From an uncultured Clostridia bacterium (GTDB lineage: Bacteria; Bacillota; Clostridia; Oscillospirales; Ruminococcaceae), in contig CANRHA010000132.1 of assembly GCA_947630315.1 (NCBI GenBank), positions 1 to 5,270 on the forward strand: a DNA stretch of 5,270 nt, read 5' to 3'. Every line of letters starts with the position of its first letter. The first letter of the stretch is position 1. Under the pieces are notes generated by a model that saw nothing but the letters and a program-made list of their open reading frames with translations, was not told where the DNA came from and did no database searches. A program made the translations under genes and the position numbers. Positions 1 to 4,682 of this stretch are shown here, piece by piece.

Positions 1-105
1 GGCGCGCAGGGCGCTGCTTCCTACGGCGGGTTTCCTCAAAGCCGCAGCCTTAGCGCCGCATGGCCGTGAACGCCCCCGCAGGGGGCGCGACGGGGCGCGC
101 AGGGC
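1..105. repeat. 12-base direct repeat, two copies 93 bases apart
   Basis: The bases GGCGCGCAGGGC occur exactly at 1-12 and again at 94-105. The flanks differ (GCT versus CGT afterwards), so this is a short repeat and not a long duplication. In such GC-rich DNA some repeats of this size arise by chance; it is noted because it lies with two hairpins in the same non-coding stretch. Confidence 0.4.
71..87. other. GC hairpin in clpC 3' region
   Basis: A perfect 7-base-pair stem CGCCCCC (71-77) / GGGGGCG (81-87) with a 3-base loop. No T tract follows on either strand, so it is not a canonical intrinsic terminator. On the minus strand it lies about 85 bases past the clpC stop and could protect the mRNA 3' end or slow polymerase. 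Confidence 0.5.
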
Positions 106-124
106 CGTGGGGCAGCAGAAGGCC

Positions 125-152
125 GGGGCAGAGCCGCCGCAAGCCCTGCCCC
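125..152. other. GC hairpin directly after clpC stop
   Basis: A 7-base-pair stem GGGGCAG (125-131) / CTGCCCC (146-152) encloses a 14-base loop. It begins 20 bases beyond the clpC stop codon in the direction of clpC transcription. It lacks a following T run, so it is at best an atypical terminator or an mRNA-stabilising structure. Confidence 0.45.
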
Positions 153-172
153 ATGTTAGCGCAAGCCCGCGG

Positions 173-2506
173 TCAGGCCGACAGGACCTGCTCCTCGCTT
201 AGCTTCAGCTCGCTGCCGTCGGCGCTCACGTTTACCCTGCCGCTCGCGCCCGAAAGTATCAAATCGGCAAGCGGGTTCTCGATTTTTTCCGCGATAACCC
301 GGGCGATCTCTCGCGCGCCGAAAAGCTCATACCCCGAGCCGTCGACGATCACCGGCAGAACGCCCTCCGAAAAGCTCAGCTCAACTCCCCTGCCCCGCGC
401 CCTCTCGGCAAGGCCGTCAAGCCTGAGCTTCGCAATTTTAAGGCAGTCGCCGCGTTCAAGCCTTTTAAAGCGGCAAACCGCGTCAAGCCGGTTCATCAGC
501 TCAAACGAGAACACCCCGGACAGCCCGCTGCGCACCGTATCCGGCTTTTTACCTCCCGAAAACCCGCATACAGCCCCGCCCGAAGGCAGCGCGTTTGTCG
601 TTAAGATCACCACGGTGTTTTTGAAGGATATTTTCCTGCCGTTGGAATCGGTCAGACAGCCGGTGTCGAGCAGCTGCAGCAATATTGAAATCACCTCACG
701 ATCGGCCTTTTCAAGCTCGTCGAACAGCACGACGCTTGACGGCCTTTTTCTTACCTTCTCGGTCAGCTCGCCGCCCTGACCGAAGCCTACATACCCCGGC
801 GGCGAACCTATTAGCCTTGATACGCTGTGGCGTTCGGAAAATTCCGACATATCAAACCTTATAAGCGACCCCGCACCGAAAAGGCTCTCGGCAAGCGCCC
901 TCGCAAGCTCTGTTTTGCCGACCCCGGTAGGACCCGAGAACATCAGCGCCGCCATAGGCCCCTCGGTTGATTGCAGACCCGTTCCCGCGCGCTTTAACGC
1001 GTTGATTAGCGACATTACCGCCTCGTCCTGACCGATTATCCTGCCGCGTATGCTTTCAAGTATCTCCGCCGATCTTGCCGCCGCAAGGCTTTCATGTGGG
1101 ATGGATGTCTGTAAAGTAATAACCCTTTCCACATCCTTACGCGTGACGCTTATGCCGCCGGGAAGACCTCCGGTCCTGCGGAAAAGCTCCTCAAAGTACC
1201 TTTCTTTCGGGATCTTCCCACTTACATAATCATTAAAAGCCACGGACAGCTCGCCCTTGTTTTCCACATCTGTGAAGTCTTTAAGCTTTACAGCCGCGCA
1301 TGCCTCGTCAAGGACGTCGATTGCCTTGTCGGGGAGGTATCTGTCGTTTATATACCGCGCTGAGAGGGTCACAGCCGCCGCCACGGCTTCATCTTCTATT
1401 ATAACCTTGTGGTGCTGCTCATATTTTGGCTTAAGGCGGCTAAGCATTTTTACCGCCGCTTCCTCCGAAGGCTCATCTACCTTTACTACGCAGAAGCGGC
1501 GCTCAAGGGCCTTGTCGCTTTCTATCGTCCTGCGGTATTCGTCATACGTCGTAGCGCCTATTACCCTGAGTTCCCCGCGCGCAAGCATCGGCTTTAATAT
1601 ATTCGCCGCGTCTATCGCGCCCTCGGCGGCGCCGGCCCCTACGAGCGTGTGAAGCTCATCTATAAAAAGTATCACGTCGCCTCCCCTGCCGGCGTCTTCA
1701 ACGCAGGCTTTGAGGCGCTCCTCAAAATCTCCACGGTACTTCGCCCCGGCAAGAAGGTTTGTAAGACTCAGCGAAAATATCCTCTTTCCCAAAAGCGCCT
1801 GCGGAACCTCCATTGAGGCGATTTTTGAGGCCAAAGCCTCCACAATAGCCGTTTTGCCGACCCCCGCCTCGCCGACAAGGCAGGGGTTGTTCTTTTGCCG
1901 CCTCAAAAGAATTTCTATCACCCTTGATATCTCCGCGTCTCGCTCAACGCAGGGGTCATAGCCGGTCTTGCGGGCTTGGCTAACCATATCAAAGGCGTAT
2001 TTTTCAAGCTGAGAAAGCCTCGGCTGCTCCTTTTGACTGAGGGCCGCGCTCTTTTCGACCGCCTCGCCCGCGCTTGTATACAGCATCGATATGTTGCAGT
2101 TGAGGTCGTAGAGGATCGATCTTGCGGTGGAGTTCTGCTGATTCAGTATTGCGCACAAAAGATGCTCGGTTCCGGCCTTGGTTCCGGTTACGTCTCCGGC
2201 GGTTCGCTTTGCAAATCTTATACACCGCTTTGCCGCAGGCGTGAGCATAGAACCTGTTACGGCCGTAGGCTCGCCGGTTCCTATCATCTCCTTTATCCTT
2301 TTTTCCACCGCCTTATATGTCACGCCGAATCGCCCGAGTATTGCATAAGCGGCCCCGGCTTCCTCGCTCAGTATCCCGAGCAAAAGGTGCTCGGTCCCGG
2401 CGTAGGTATGGCCCATCTGCCCCGCCCTTTTAAGTCCGTGGCTGATCGAATGAAGCGCCGGCTCGGTAAAACCTTCGCTGCCGTAAAGCTCGTTAAATTC
2501 ATACAT
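173..2506 (-). CDS. clpC: ClpC-type AAA+ protein unfoldase (Clp protease ATP-binding subunit)
   Basis: A hexameric ATP-driven unfoldase expected to thread substrates into ClpP in the cytoplasm. Two Clp_N repeats lie at about 11-75 and 87-150, each with a G-T-E-H motif (Glu39, Glu114); in B. subtilis ClpC the equivalent Glu residues (32, 106) bind phosphoarginine. AAA module 1 has Walker A GEAGVGKT (212-219), pore loop KYRG (256-259), Walker B with Asp283-Glu284 and Arg336-Arg337 at the arginine-finger position. Module 2 has Walker A GPTGVGKT (525-532), pore loop GYVG (571-574), Walker B Asp596-Glu597, Thr-Thr-Asn sensor 1 (636-638), Arg673 and sensor-2 Gly-Ala-Arg (730-732). A Cys-Gly-Phe (647-649) sits where ClpC has its ClpP-docking [V/I/L]GF loop. 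The middle domain (about 401-455) is roughly 20 residues shorter than in B. subtilis ClpC, and the usual WTGxPV motif reads QTSIPH. Length 777 versus 810 residues in B. subtilis. The ATG is preceded by AAGGA at 2520-2516, 9 bases away. ClpB is excluded by the lack of a long coiled coil. No ctsR, mcsA or mcsB lies upstream. Confidence 0.9.
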   Translation of the reverse strand: MYEFNELYGSEGFTEPALHSISHGLKRAGQMGHTYAGTEHLLLGILSEEAGAAYAILGRFGVTYKAVEKRIKEMIGTGEPTAVTGSMLTPAAKRCIRFAKRTAGDVTGTKAGTEHLLCAILNQQNSTARSILYDLNCNISMLYTSAGEAVEKSAALSQKEQPRLSQLEKYAFDMVSQARKTGYDPCVERDAEISRVIEILLRRQKNNPCLVGEAGVGKTAIVEALASKIASMEVPQALLGKRIFSLSLTNLLAGAKYRGDFEERLKACVEDAGRGGDVILFIDELHTLVGAGAAEGAIDAANILKPMLARGELRVIGATTYDEYRRTIESDKALERRFCVVKVDEPSEEAAVKMLSRLKPKYEQHHKVIIEDEAVAAAVTLSARYINDRYLPDKAIDVLDEACAAVKLKDFTDVENKGELSVAFNDYVSGKIPKERYFEELFRRTGGLPGGISVTRKDVERVITLQTSIPHESLAAARSAEILESIRGRIIGQDEAVMSLINALKRAGTGLQSTEGPMAALMFSGPTGVGKTELARALAESLFGAGSLIRFDMSEFSERHSVSRLIGSPPGYVGFGQGGELTEKVRKRPSSVVLFDELEKADREVISILLQLLDTGCLTDSNGRKISFKNTVVILTTNALPSGGAVCGFSGGKKPDTVRSGLSGVFSFELMNRLDAVCRFKRLERGDCLKIAKLRLDGLAERARGRGVELSFSEGVLPVIVDGSGYELFGAREIARVIAEKIENPLADLILSGASGRVNVSADGSELKLSEEQVLSA

Positions 2507-2584
2507 TTACGTCATTCCTTTCCGCATATGATTTTCGATATCAATTATCGGCAGATTTTTTCAGGATAATCACACCCCGGAATA

Positions 2585-2614
2585 ATTCTATGCCGAATAT
2601 CGGCTTGGTTACAA
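2585..2614 (-). promoter_or_regulatory. Putative sigma-A promoter of clpC
   Basis: On the minus strand a -35 TTGTAA (2614-2609, 4 of 6 consensus) and a -10 TAGAAT (2590-2585, 5 of 6) are separated by 18 bases. Transcription would start near 2578, leaving a leader of about 72 bases before the clpC ATG. I see no tandem GGTCAAA heptads (CtsR operator) and no CIRCE inverted repeat, so classical heat-shock control of clpC is not supported here. Confidence 0.45.
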
Positions 2615-2656
2615 GCGGTTTGAAAAAATCGGCCCAAAAGACCGAAAACCCGGTTT

Positions 2657-2685
2657 GTAACACAAATCCGGCTCCGACATAAAAT
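2657..2685 (+). promoter_or_regulatory. Putative promoter of the Cys-rich microprotein
   Basis: A -35-like GTAACA (2657-2662, 4 of 6) and a -10 TAAAAT (2680-2685, 5 of 6) are 17 bases apart, giving a start near 2692 and a leader of about 45 bases. The -10 also reads CATAAAAT, which resembles a sporulation sigma-E/sigma-K type -10, but I see no matching -35 for those factors, so sigma-A is the better reading. A short inverted repeat (AAACC C GGTTT, 2646-2656) borders the -35. Confidence 0.45.
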
Positions 2686-2721
2686 GTAGCATGAAGTATG
2701 AATTGCTTCAGAAATTTACAT

Positions 2722-2728
2722 GAAGGAG
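2722..2728 (+). promoter_or_regulatory. Ribosome binding site of the Cys-rich microprotein
   Basis: GAAGGAG sits 8 bases before the ATG at 2737. It decides the start: the in-frame ATG at 2698 lies upstream of this site, has no Shine-Dalgarno of its own, and would add 13 residues before the second Met. Confidence 0.8.
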
Positions 2729-2736
2729 TCAATACT

Positions 2737-2892
2737 ATGAACTGTTTCGGAAATGGCTACTGGTGGATCATCATTCTTATCCTCATCATCCTCTTCGGCT
2801 TCAACGGCTGCGGCAACTCCTGCGGCAATTCCTGCGGCTGCAACAACAACTGCAACAACGGCTGCGGAAACGATTGCGGCTGCGGCTGCTAA
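2737..2892 (+). CDS. Cys/Gly/Asn-rich membrane-anchored microprotein, 51 aa
   Basis: I do not recognise a named family. The 51-residue product starts with a short polar head, then a hydrophobic run at about 8-22 (YWW followed by Ile/Leu) that could be a short membrane segment. The remaining tail is almost only Cys, Gly, Asn and Ser. Cysteines are at 3, 25, 29, 33, 35, 39, 43, 47, 49 and 51, mostly every fourth residue with two C-x-C clusters. Such a tail could bind metal, form disulfides, or pack in a surface or spore layer; none of these is shown. It recalls the many short Gly/Cys-rich proteins with one hydrophobic stretch in Bacillota, including YjcZ-type sporulation peptides, but the Cys content differs. 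It has its own promoter, a good Shine-Dalgarno and a clear downstream terminator, which argues for a real gene. It is divergent from clpC. Confidence 0.75.
   Translation: MNCFGNGYWWIIILILIILFGFNGCGNSCGNSCGCNNNCNNGCGNDCGCGC
2809..2832 (+). repeat. Two 12-base tandem units encoding Cys-Gly-Asn-Ser
   Basis: TGCGGCAACTCC (2809-2820) is followed directly by TGCGGCAATTCC (2821-2832), one base different and synonymous. The rest of the tail is built from the same TGC, GGC and AAC codons. The pattern suggests the cysteine tail grew by in-frame duplication of a four-codon unit. Confidence 0.65.
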
Positions 2893-2903
2893 GATCGGTC
2901 TGA

Positions 2904-2928
2904 CGGAAACCCCCGCGCGGGCTTTCCG
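2904..2928 (+). other. Hairpin just after the microprotein stop
   Basis: CGGAAA (2904-2909) pairs with TTTCCG (2923-2928); after a C-C mismatch three further C-G pairs close a small loop. No T tract follows, so it does not qualify as an intrinsic terminator. It begins 11 bases after the stop codon and may protect the transcript. Confidence 0.45.
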
Positions 2929-2955
2929 CAAACCCATCCCGCATCGCCTGCGCTA

Positions 2956-2984
2956 CACAAGCCCTGTAAACCGTTTTGCTTGTG
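2956..2984 (+). other. Second hairpin in the microprotein 3' UTR
   Basis: CACAAGC (2956-2962) pairs with GCTTGTG (2978-2984) over 7 bases around a 15-base loop. It lies between the first hairpin and the terminator. The large loop is single-stranded and could be a contact site, which is inference. Confidence 0.4.
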
Positions 2985-3015
2985 AAGCGGCCGATTGGGA
3001 AACATCAACAAGCAT

Positions 3016-3046
3016 AAATCCGGGAAAGATCCCGGATTTTTGTTTT
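3016..3046 (+). terminator. Rho-independent terminator of the microprotein gene
   Basis: A perfect 9-base-pair stem AAATCCGGG (3016-3024) / CCCGGATTT (3031-3039) with a 6-base loop is followed by TTGTTTT. This is a textbook intrinsic terminator. It ends the transcript about 150 bases after the microprotein stop and separates it from the next promoter, which begins 26 bases further on. Confidence 0.9.
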
Positions 3047-3071
3047 ATCATATTAAAATCGGGCGGATATC

Positions 3072-3100
3072 TTGCCATTTTAAAGAATCTGTGGTAAAAT
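3072..3100 (+). promoter_or_regulatory. Sigma-A promoter of the four-TM protein gene
   Basis: TTGCCA (3072-3077, 5 of 6) and TAAAAT (3095-3100, 5 of 6) are exactly 17 bases apart. The start would fall near 3107, giving a short leader of about 23 bases that still includes the Shine-Dalgarno. It follows directly on the terminator, so this gene is an independent unit. Confidence 0.75.
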
Positions 3101-3116
3101 ATTATCAGCAAAATTC

Positions 3117-3122
3117 GGGAGG
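3117..3122 (+). promoter_or_regulatory. Ribosome binding site deciding the start at 3130
   Basis: GGGAGG lies 7 bases before the ATG at 3130. The open frame extends upstream to an ATG at 2995, but that start would be in front of the terminator and promoter, so the shorter reading is correct. Confidence 0.85.
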
Positions 3123-3129
3123 TATAATT

Positions 3130-3657
3130 ATGGAAGAAAGAGACAACCTCAGAACTATACTTTACGGCTGGGCAAGGTTCGGACTTTTCTGGCTGATAAA
3201 CATATTTGCCACTATCGTTGGCAGGACGGCGCTTTTAGGAGTGCTCGGAACGGTTTTCCCGAGGCTTGAACTTTACGACAAGCCCGAACTTCTGAGCTTT
3301 ATATCCTGGCTGATACCGGCGTTTTTGCTGACCTGGCTCTTTATCGACGACGCAAAAAGACACACCGCCTACGGGCTGTACAATCCCGTGGCGGTGGAGA
3401 TAATAATGATACTTACTGCTGTCGTATACTACGCGCCGGTGTTTTTGCTCGATTATACCGGCGATAAAAAGGTCATAGCGGTTATAACAAACCTCTACTT
3501 CCCGAGCTTCTGGTTCTCGAAGATAAGCGAAGACCCGCAGGTATACGGGCTTATTGGCGGCGCGGTTCAGGCTGCTATGTGCATAGCCGCGTATATTATC
3601 GCGCACAAGCACTATCTCAAAAAATTCGCCGAAGAAGACGCCGAGGCGGAAGGCTGA
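3130..3657 (+). CDS. Unrecognised four-TM integral membrane protein, 175 aa
   Basis: I do not recognise a family. The product has a charged N-terminus (MEERD), then four hydrophobic stretches at about 16-43, 55-73, 86-108 and 137-158, and an acidic C-terminal tail (EEDAEAEG). With an even number of segments and the Lys/His-rich HKHYLKK following the last one, both ends are probably cytoplasmic. Between segments 2 and 3 is a charged, aromatic loop (DDAKRH...YGLYNP), and before segment 4 an amphipathic stretch with Phe/Trp/Tyr. No transporter signature, catalytic motif or signal peptidase site is seen. It has its own sigma-A promoter. Its stop codon is 2 bases from the stop of the convergent kinase-like gene, with no terminator visible between them, so the two mRNAs should overlap. 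Confidence 0.85.
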   Translation: MEERDNLRTILYGWARFGLFWLINIFATIVGRTALLGVLGTVFPRLELYDKPELLSFISWLIPAFLLTWLFIDDAKRHTAYGLYNPVAVEIIMILTAVVYYAPVFLLDYTGDKKVIAVITNLYFPSFWFSKISEDPQVYGLIGGAVQAAMCIAAYIIAHKHYLKKFAEEDAEAEG

Positions 3658-3659
3658 TC

Positions 3660-4412
3660 TCAGAATACCGGCTCCGCGGTGTCAAGCTTGAAGAACAGCG
3701 CGGAGTAGGGAGTCATGTATTCCCGGCGCCTTTTCTGGGCAAACGGCGAGGCAAAGCCTATTTTGCCGTGGTCTATTATGCGCGGAACGTTGAAGCTTAC
3801 GGTAAAGCCGCCGTATTCCTCGGTTGAAAACGCGGGGAGGGTTCCCGCACAGGAGCAGAACCTCGAAAGTATGCCGAAACCGGTAGCGCCGCCCTTTTCA
3901 AGGCTCTCCTGAAGCTCCTCGCCGGTCATCGAGTAGCCGTTGTCGACAACGCTTATTCTGGCGGTGTCGCCGTTCGATTTGAGCGTTACAGTTATCTGCC
4001 CTTCCTCAAGGTCGACGTTCTGTAAAGAATTTACAATAAGGTTGATGAGGCAGAATGTGAACCTCTCGGGGTCGGTAAAGCCGCATATCCCCTTCTCGAT
4101 CTTTGCCTCTATCGTAACGTAATCCATGCCGCATTTCTTTTTCGCGAGATCAACTATACCCTGAACCGTCTCGGAAAGATCGAACTCTTGGCTCTCGAAC
4201 CTTCCCTTTTCGTAGTTCACTATCTCATGATAGTTCGATACCGCAGCAAGCGCGCGCCAACAATGGAGCGCCTGTTTTTTTAATGAGGCAGCCGCGTCGG
4301 TCAGCTCCTCCTGCTCGGTGGAAAGATAGTATTCAAGCTCCTGAGTTGCCGTAAGCGAGCTTAAAAGCTCATAATAAACGCTTTCTATAAATTCCTGATC
4401 GATTATTTCCAT
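3660..4412 (-). CDS. Soluble histidine-kinase-like protein lacking the phosphoacceptor His
   Basis: A 250-residue protein with no membrane segment and no sensor or receiver domain. Residues 8-30 look like helix 1 of a HisKA dimerisation domain: Phe8, Val12, Glu15, Leu16 and Leu20 match the usual F..vSHELRtPL pattern, but the His position is Tyr14 (codon TAT). Residues about 40-75 resemble helix 2, followed by the usual FDL segment (77-79). A HATPase_c domain covers about 80-211: N-box with Asn124 and Asn128, G1 box Asp157-Asn-Gly159 (the second Gly of DxGxG is Ser161), and a glycine loop GGATGFGI (174-181). ATP binding therefore looks likely, autophosphorylation at the normal site does not. 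A 40-residue extension with KRRR (227-230) follows. Alternatives are a Spo0B-like or anti-sigma-like regulator, or use of another acceptor such as His50 or His62. GGAG (4424-4421) is 8 bases before the ATG. It ends 2 bases from the convergent gene. Confidence 0.8.
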   Translation of the reverse strand: MEIIDQEFIESVYYELLSSLTATQELEYYLSTEQEELTDAAASLKKQALHCWRALAAVSNYHEIVNYEKGRFESQEFDLSETVQGIVDLAKKKCGMDYVTIEAKIEKGICGFTDPERFTFCLINLIVNSLQNVDLEEGQITVTLKSNGDTARISVVDNGYSMTGEELQESLEKGGATGFGILSRFCSCAGTLPAFSTEEYGGFTVSFNVPRIIDHGKIGFASPFAQKRRREYMTPYSALFFKLDTAEPVF

Positions 4413-4426
4413 GATATCATCTCCGT

Positions 4427-4432
4427 ATTATA
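4427..4432 (-). promoter_or_regulatory. Second TATAAT upstream of the kinase-like gene
   Basis: A perfect TATAAT on the minus strand (4432-4427) has TTGTCG (4456-4451) 18 bases upstream as a possible -35. Initiation here would fall near 4420, after the GGAG Shine-Dalgarno, so the message would be almost leaderless. It is therefore less likely to be the productive promoter than the one at 4456-4484. Confidence 0.3.
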
Positions 4433-4448
4433 AAGGTAAAGCCCTCTT

Positions 4449-4456
4449 TTCGACAA
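4449..4456 (-). promoter_or_regulatory. Spo0A-box-like sequence, perfect match (box B)
   Basis: Read on the minus strand the bases are TTGTCGAA, which contains the full Spo0A recognition core TGTCGAA. It overlaps the last base of the extended -10 promoter and extends to the predicted start site. A regulator bound here would be expected to block initiation from that promoter. Assignment is by motif only. Confidence 0.5.
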
Positions 4457-4484
4457 TTATACCACATTTATCGACAATAGTAAA
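4456..4484 (-). promoter_or_regulatory. Sigma-A promoter with extended -10 for the kinase-like gene
   Basis: TTTACT (4484-4479, 4 of 6) and a perfect TATAAT (4461-4456) are separated by 17 bases, and TGG directly before the -10 (4464-4462) makes it an extended -10 element. Transcription would begin near 4449, giving a 37-base leader that includes the GGAG site. Two Spo0A-box-like sequences lie within the spacer and at the start site. Confidence 0.7.
4470..4477 (-). promoter_or_regulatory. Spo0A-box-like sequence, one mismatch (box A)
   Basis: On the minus strand this reads TTGTCGAT, matching six of seven core positions of the Spo0A box. It lies in the spacer of the extended -10 promoter and is offset by 21 bases, two helical turns, from box B in the same orientation, so both would be on the same face of the DNA. 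Confidence 0.4.
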
Positions 4485-4607
4485 GCTTTTTTGAATTTTT
4501 TATCCCGCGATAGGATCAAAACGGCCCGCCCCGGACTTATTTTTCTCGGAAAAATCGGCTTAAAACCGCCGCAAAGCAAAAAACTTCATATTTTTTTGCC
4601 AAAAGAC

Positions 4608-4636
4608 TTGAAATGAGATGAGTTTTGGTGTAAGAT
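4608..4636 (+). promoter_or_regulatory. Putative sigma-A promoter of gap
   Basis: TTGAAA (4608-4613, 5 of 6) and TAAGAT (4631-4636, 4 of 6) are 17 bases apart, preceded by an A/T-rich run at 4576-4597 that could act as an UP-like element. Transcription would start near 4643 with a leader of about 40 bases. Two TGCAAA copies (4643-4648, 4654-4659) lie 11 bases apart in the early transcribed region and could be an operator; no catabolite-response element was seen. Confidence 0.6.
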
Positions 4637-4682
4637 ATAAATTGCAAATAAAGTGCAAAACTTTACAGGAGGTTTTTAAGTT

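Larger units (their letters stand above)
1..172. other. GC-rich non-coding stretch downstream of clpC
   Basis: I counted about 130 G/C in 172 bases (76 %), against about 39 % for the 230-base intergenic region on the other side of clpC. No open reading frame with a ribosome binding site is visible; the only minus-strand candidate is 34 codons (154-50) with no Shine-Dalgarno and a Pro/Arg/Gly-rich product, typical of noise in GC-rich DNA. The stretch contains two strong hairpins and a 12-base direct repeat, listed separately. It probably forms the 3' untranslated region of clpC, and its composition suggests it could be part of a dispersed intergenic repeat that continues beyond position 1. That last point is inference. 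Confidence 0.6.

Noticed and set aside
50..154. Minus-strand 34-codon frame after clpC
   Set aside because: No Shine-Dalgarno before its ATG and a Pro/Arg/Gly-rich product as expected from GC-rich non-coding DNA.
60..779. Plus-strand 239-codon frame
   Set aside because: It is antisense to the conserved C-terminal half of clpC, has Ser/Pro/Arg-rich low-complexity translation and no ribosome binding site.
173..2506. Annotation as ClpB disaggregase
   Set aside because: The middle domain is far too short for ClpB, a CGF loop occupies the ClpP-docking position, and Clp_N motifs are of the ClpC GTEHLL type.
1976..2569. Plus-strand 197-codon frame
   Set aside because: Lies opposite the N-terminal part of clpC and its translation mirrors the conserved Clp_N codons; no start signal.
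2541..2732. Minus-strand 63-codon frame in the clpC upstream region
   Set aside because: It spans the promoters on both strands, has no ribosome binding site and no recognisable content.
2698..2736. Upstream ATG (2698) as start of the Cys-rich protein
   Set aside because: The strong ribosome binding site at 2722-2728 lies after it and serves the ATG at 2737.
2507..2736. CtsR or CIRCE heat-shock operator before clpC
   Set aside because: No tandem GGTCAAA heptads and no TTAGCACTC inverted repeat are present.
2809..2889. Possible CRISPR or non-coding tandem repeat
   Set aside because: Units are 12 bases, in frame, and encode the Cys-Gly-Asn tail; there are no spacers.
2716..2937. Minus-strand 73-codon frame opposite the Cys-rich gene
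   Set aside because: Ala/Val low-complexity product is the antisense of GC-repeat codons; the plus strand has promoter, ribosome binding site and terminator.
4539..4555. ATTTTT/AAAAAT hairpin between the kinase-like gene and gap as a terminator
   Set aside because: The 6-bp stem has only A-T pairs and no upstream gene on that strand reads into it; the kinase-like gene is transcribed away from it.
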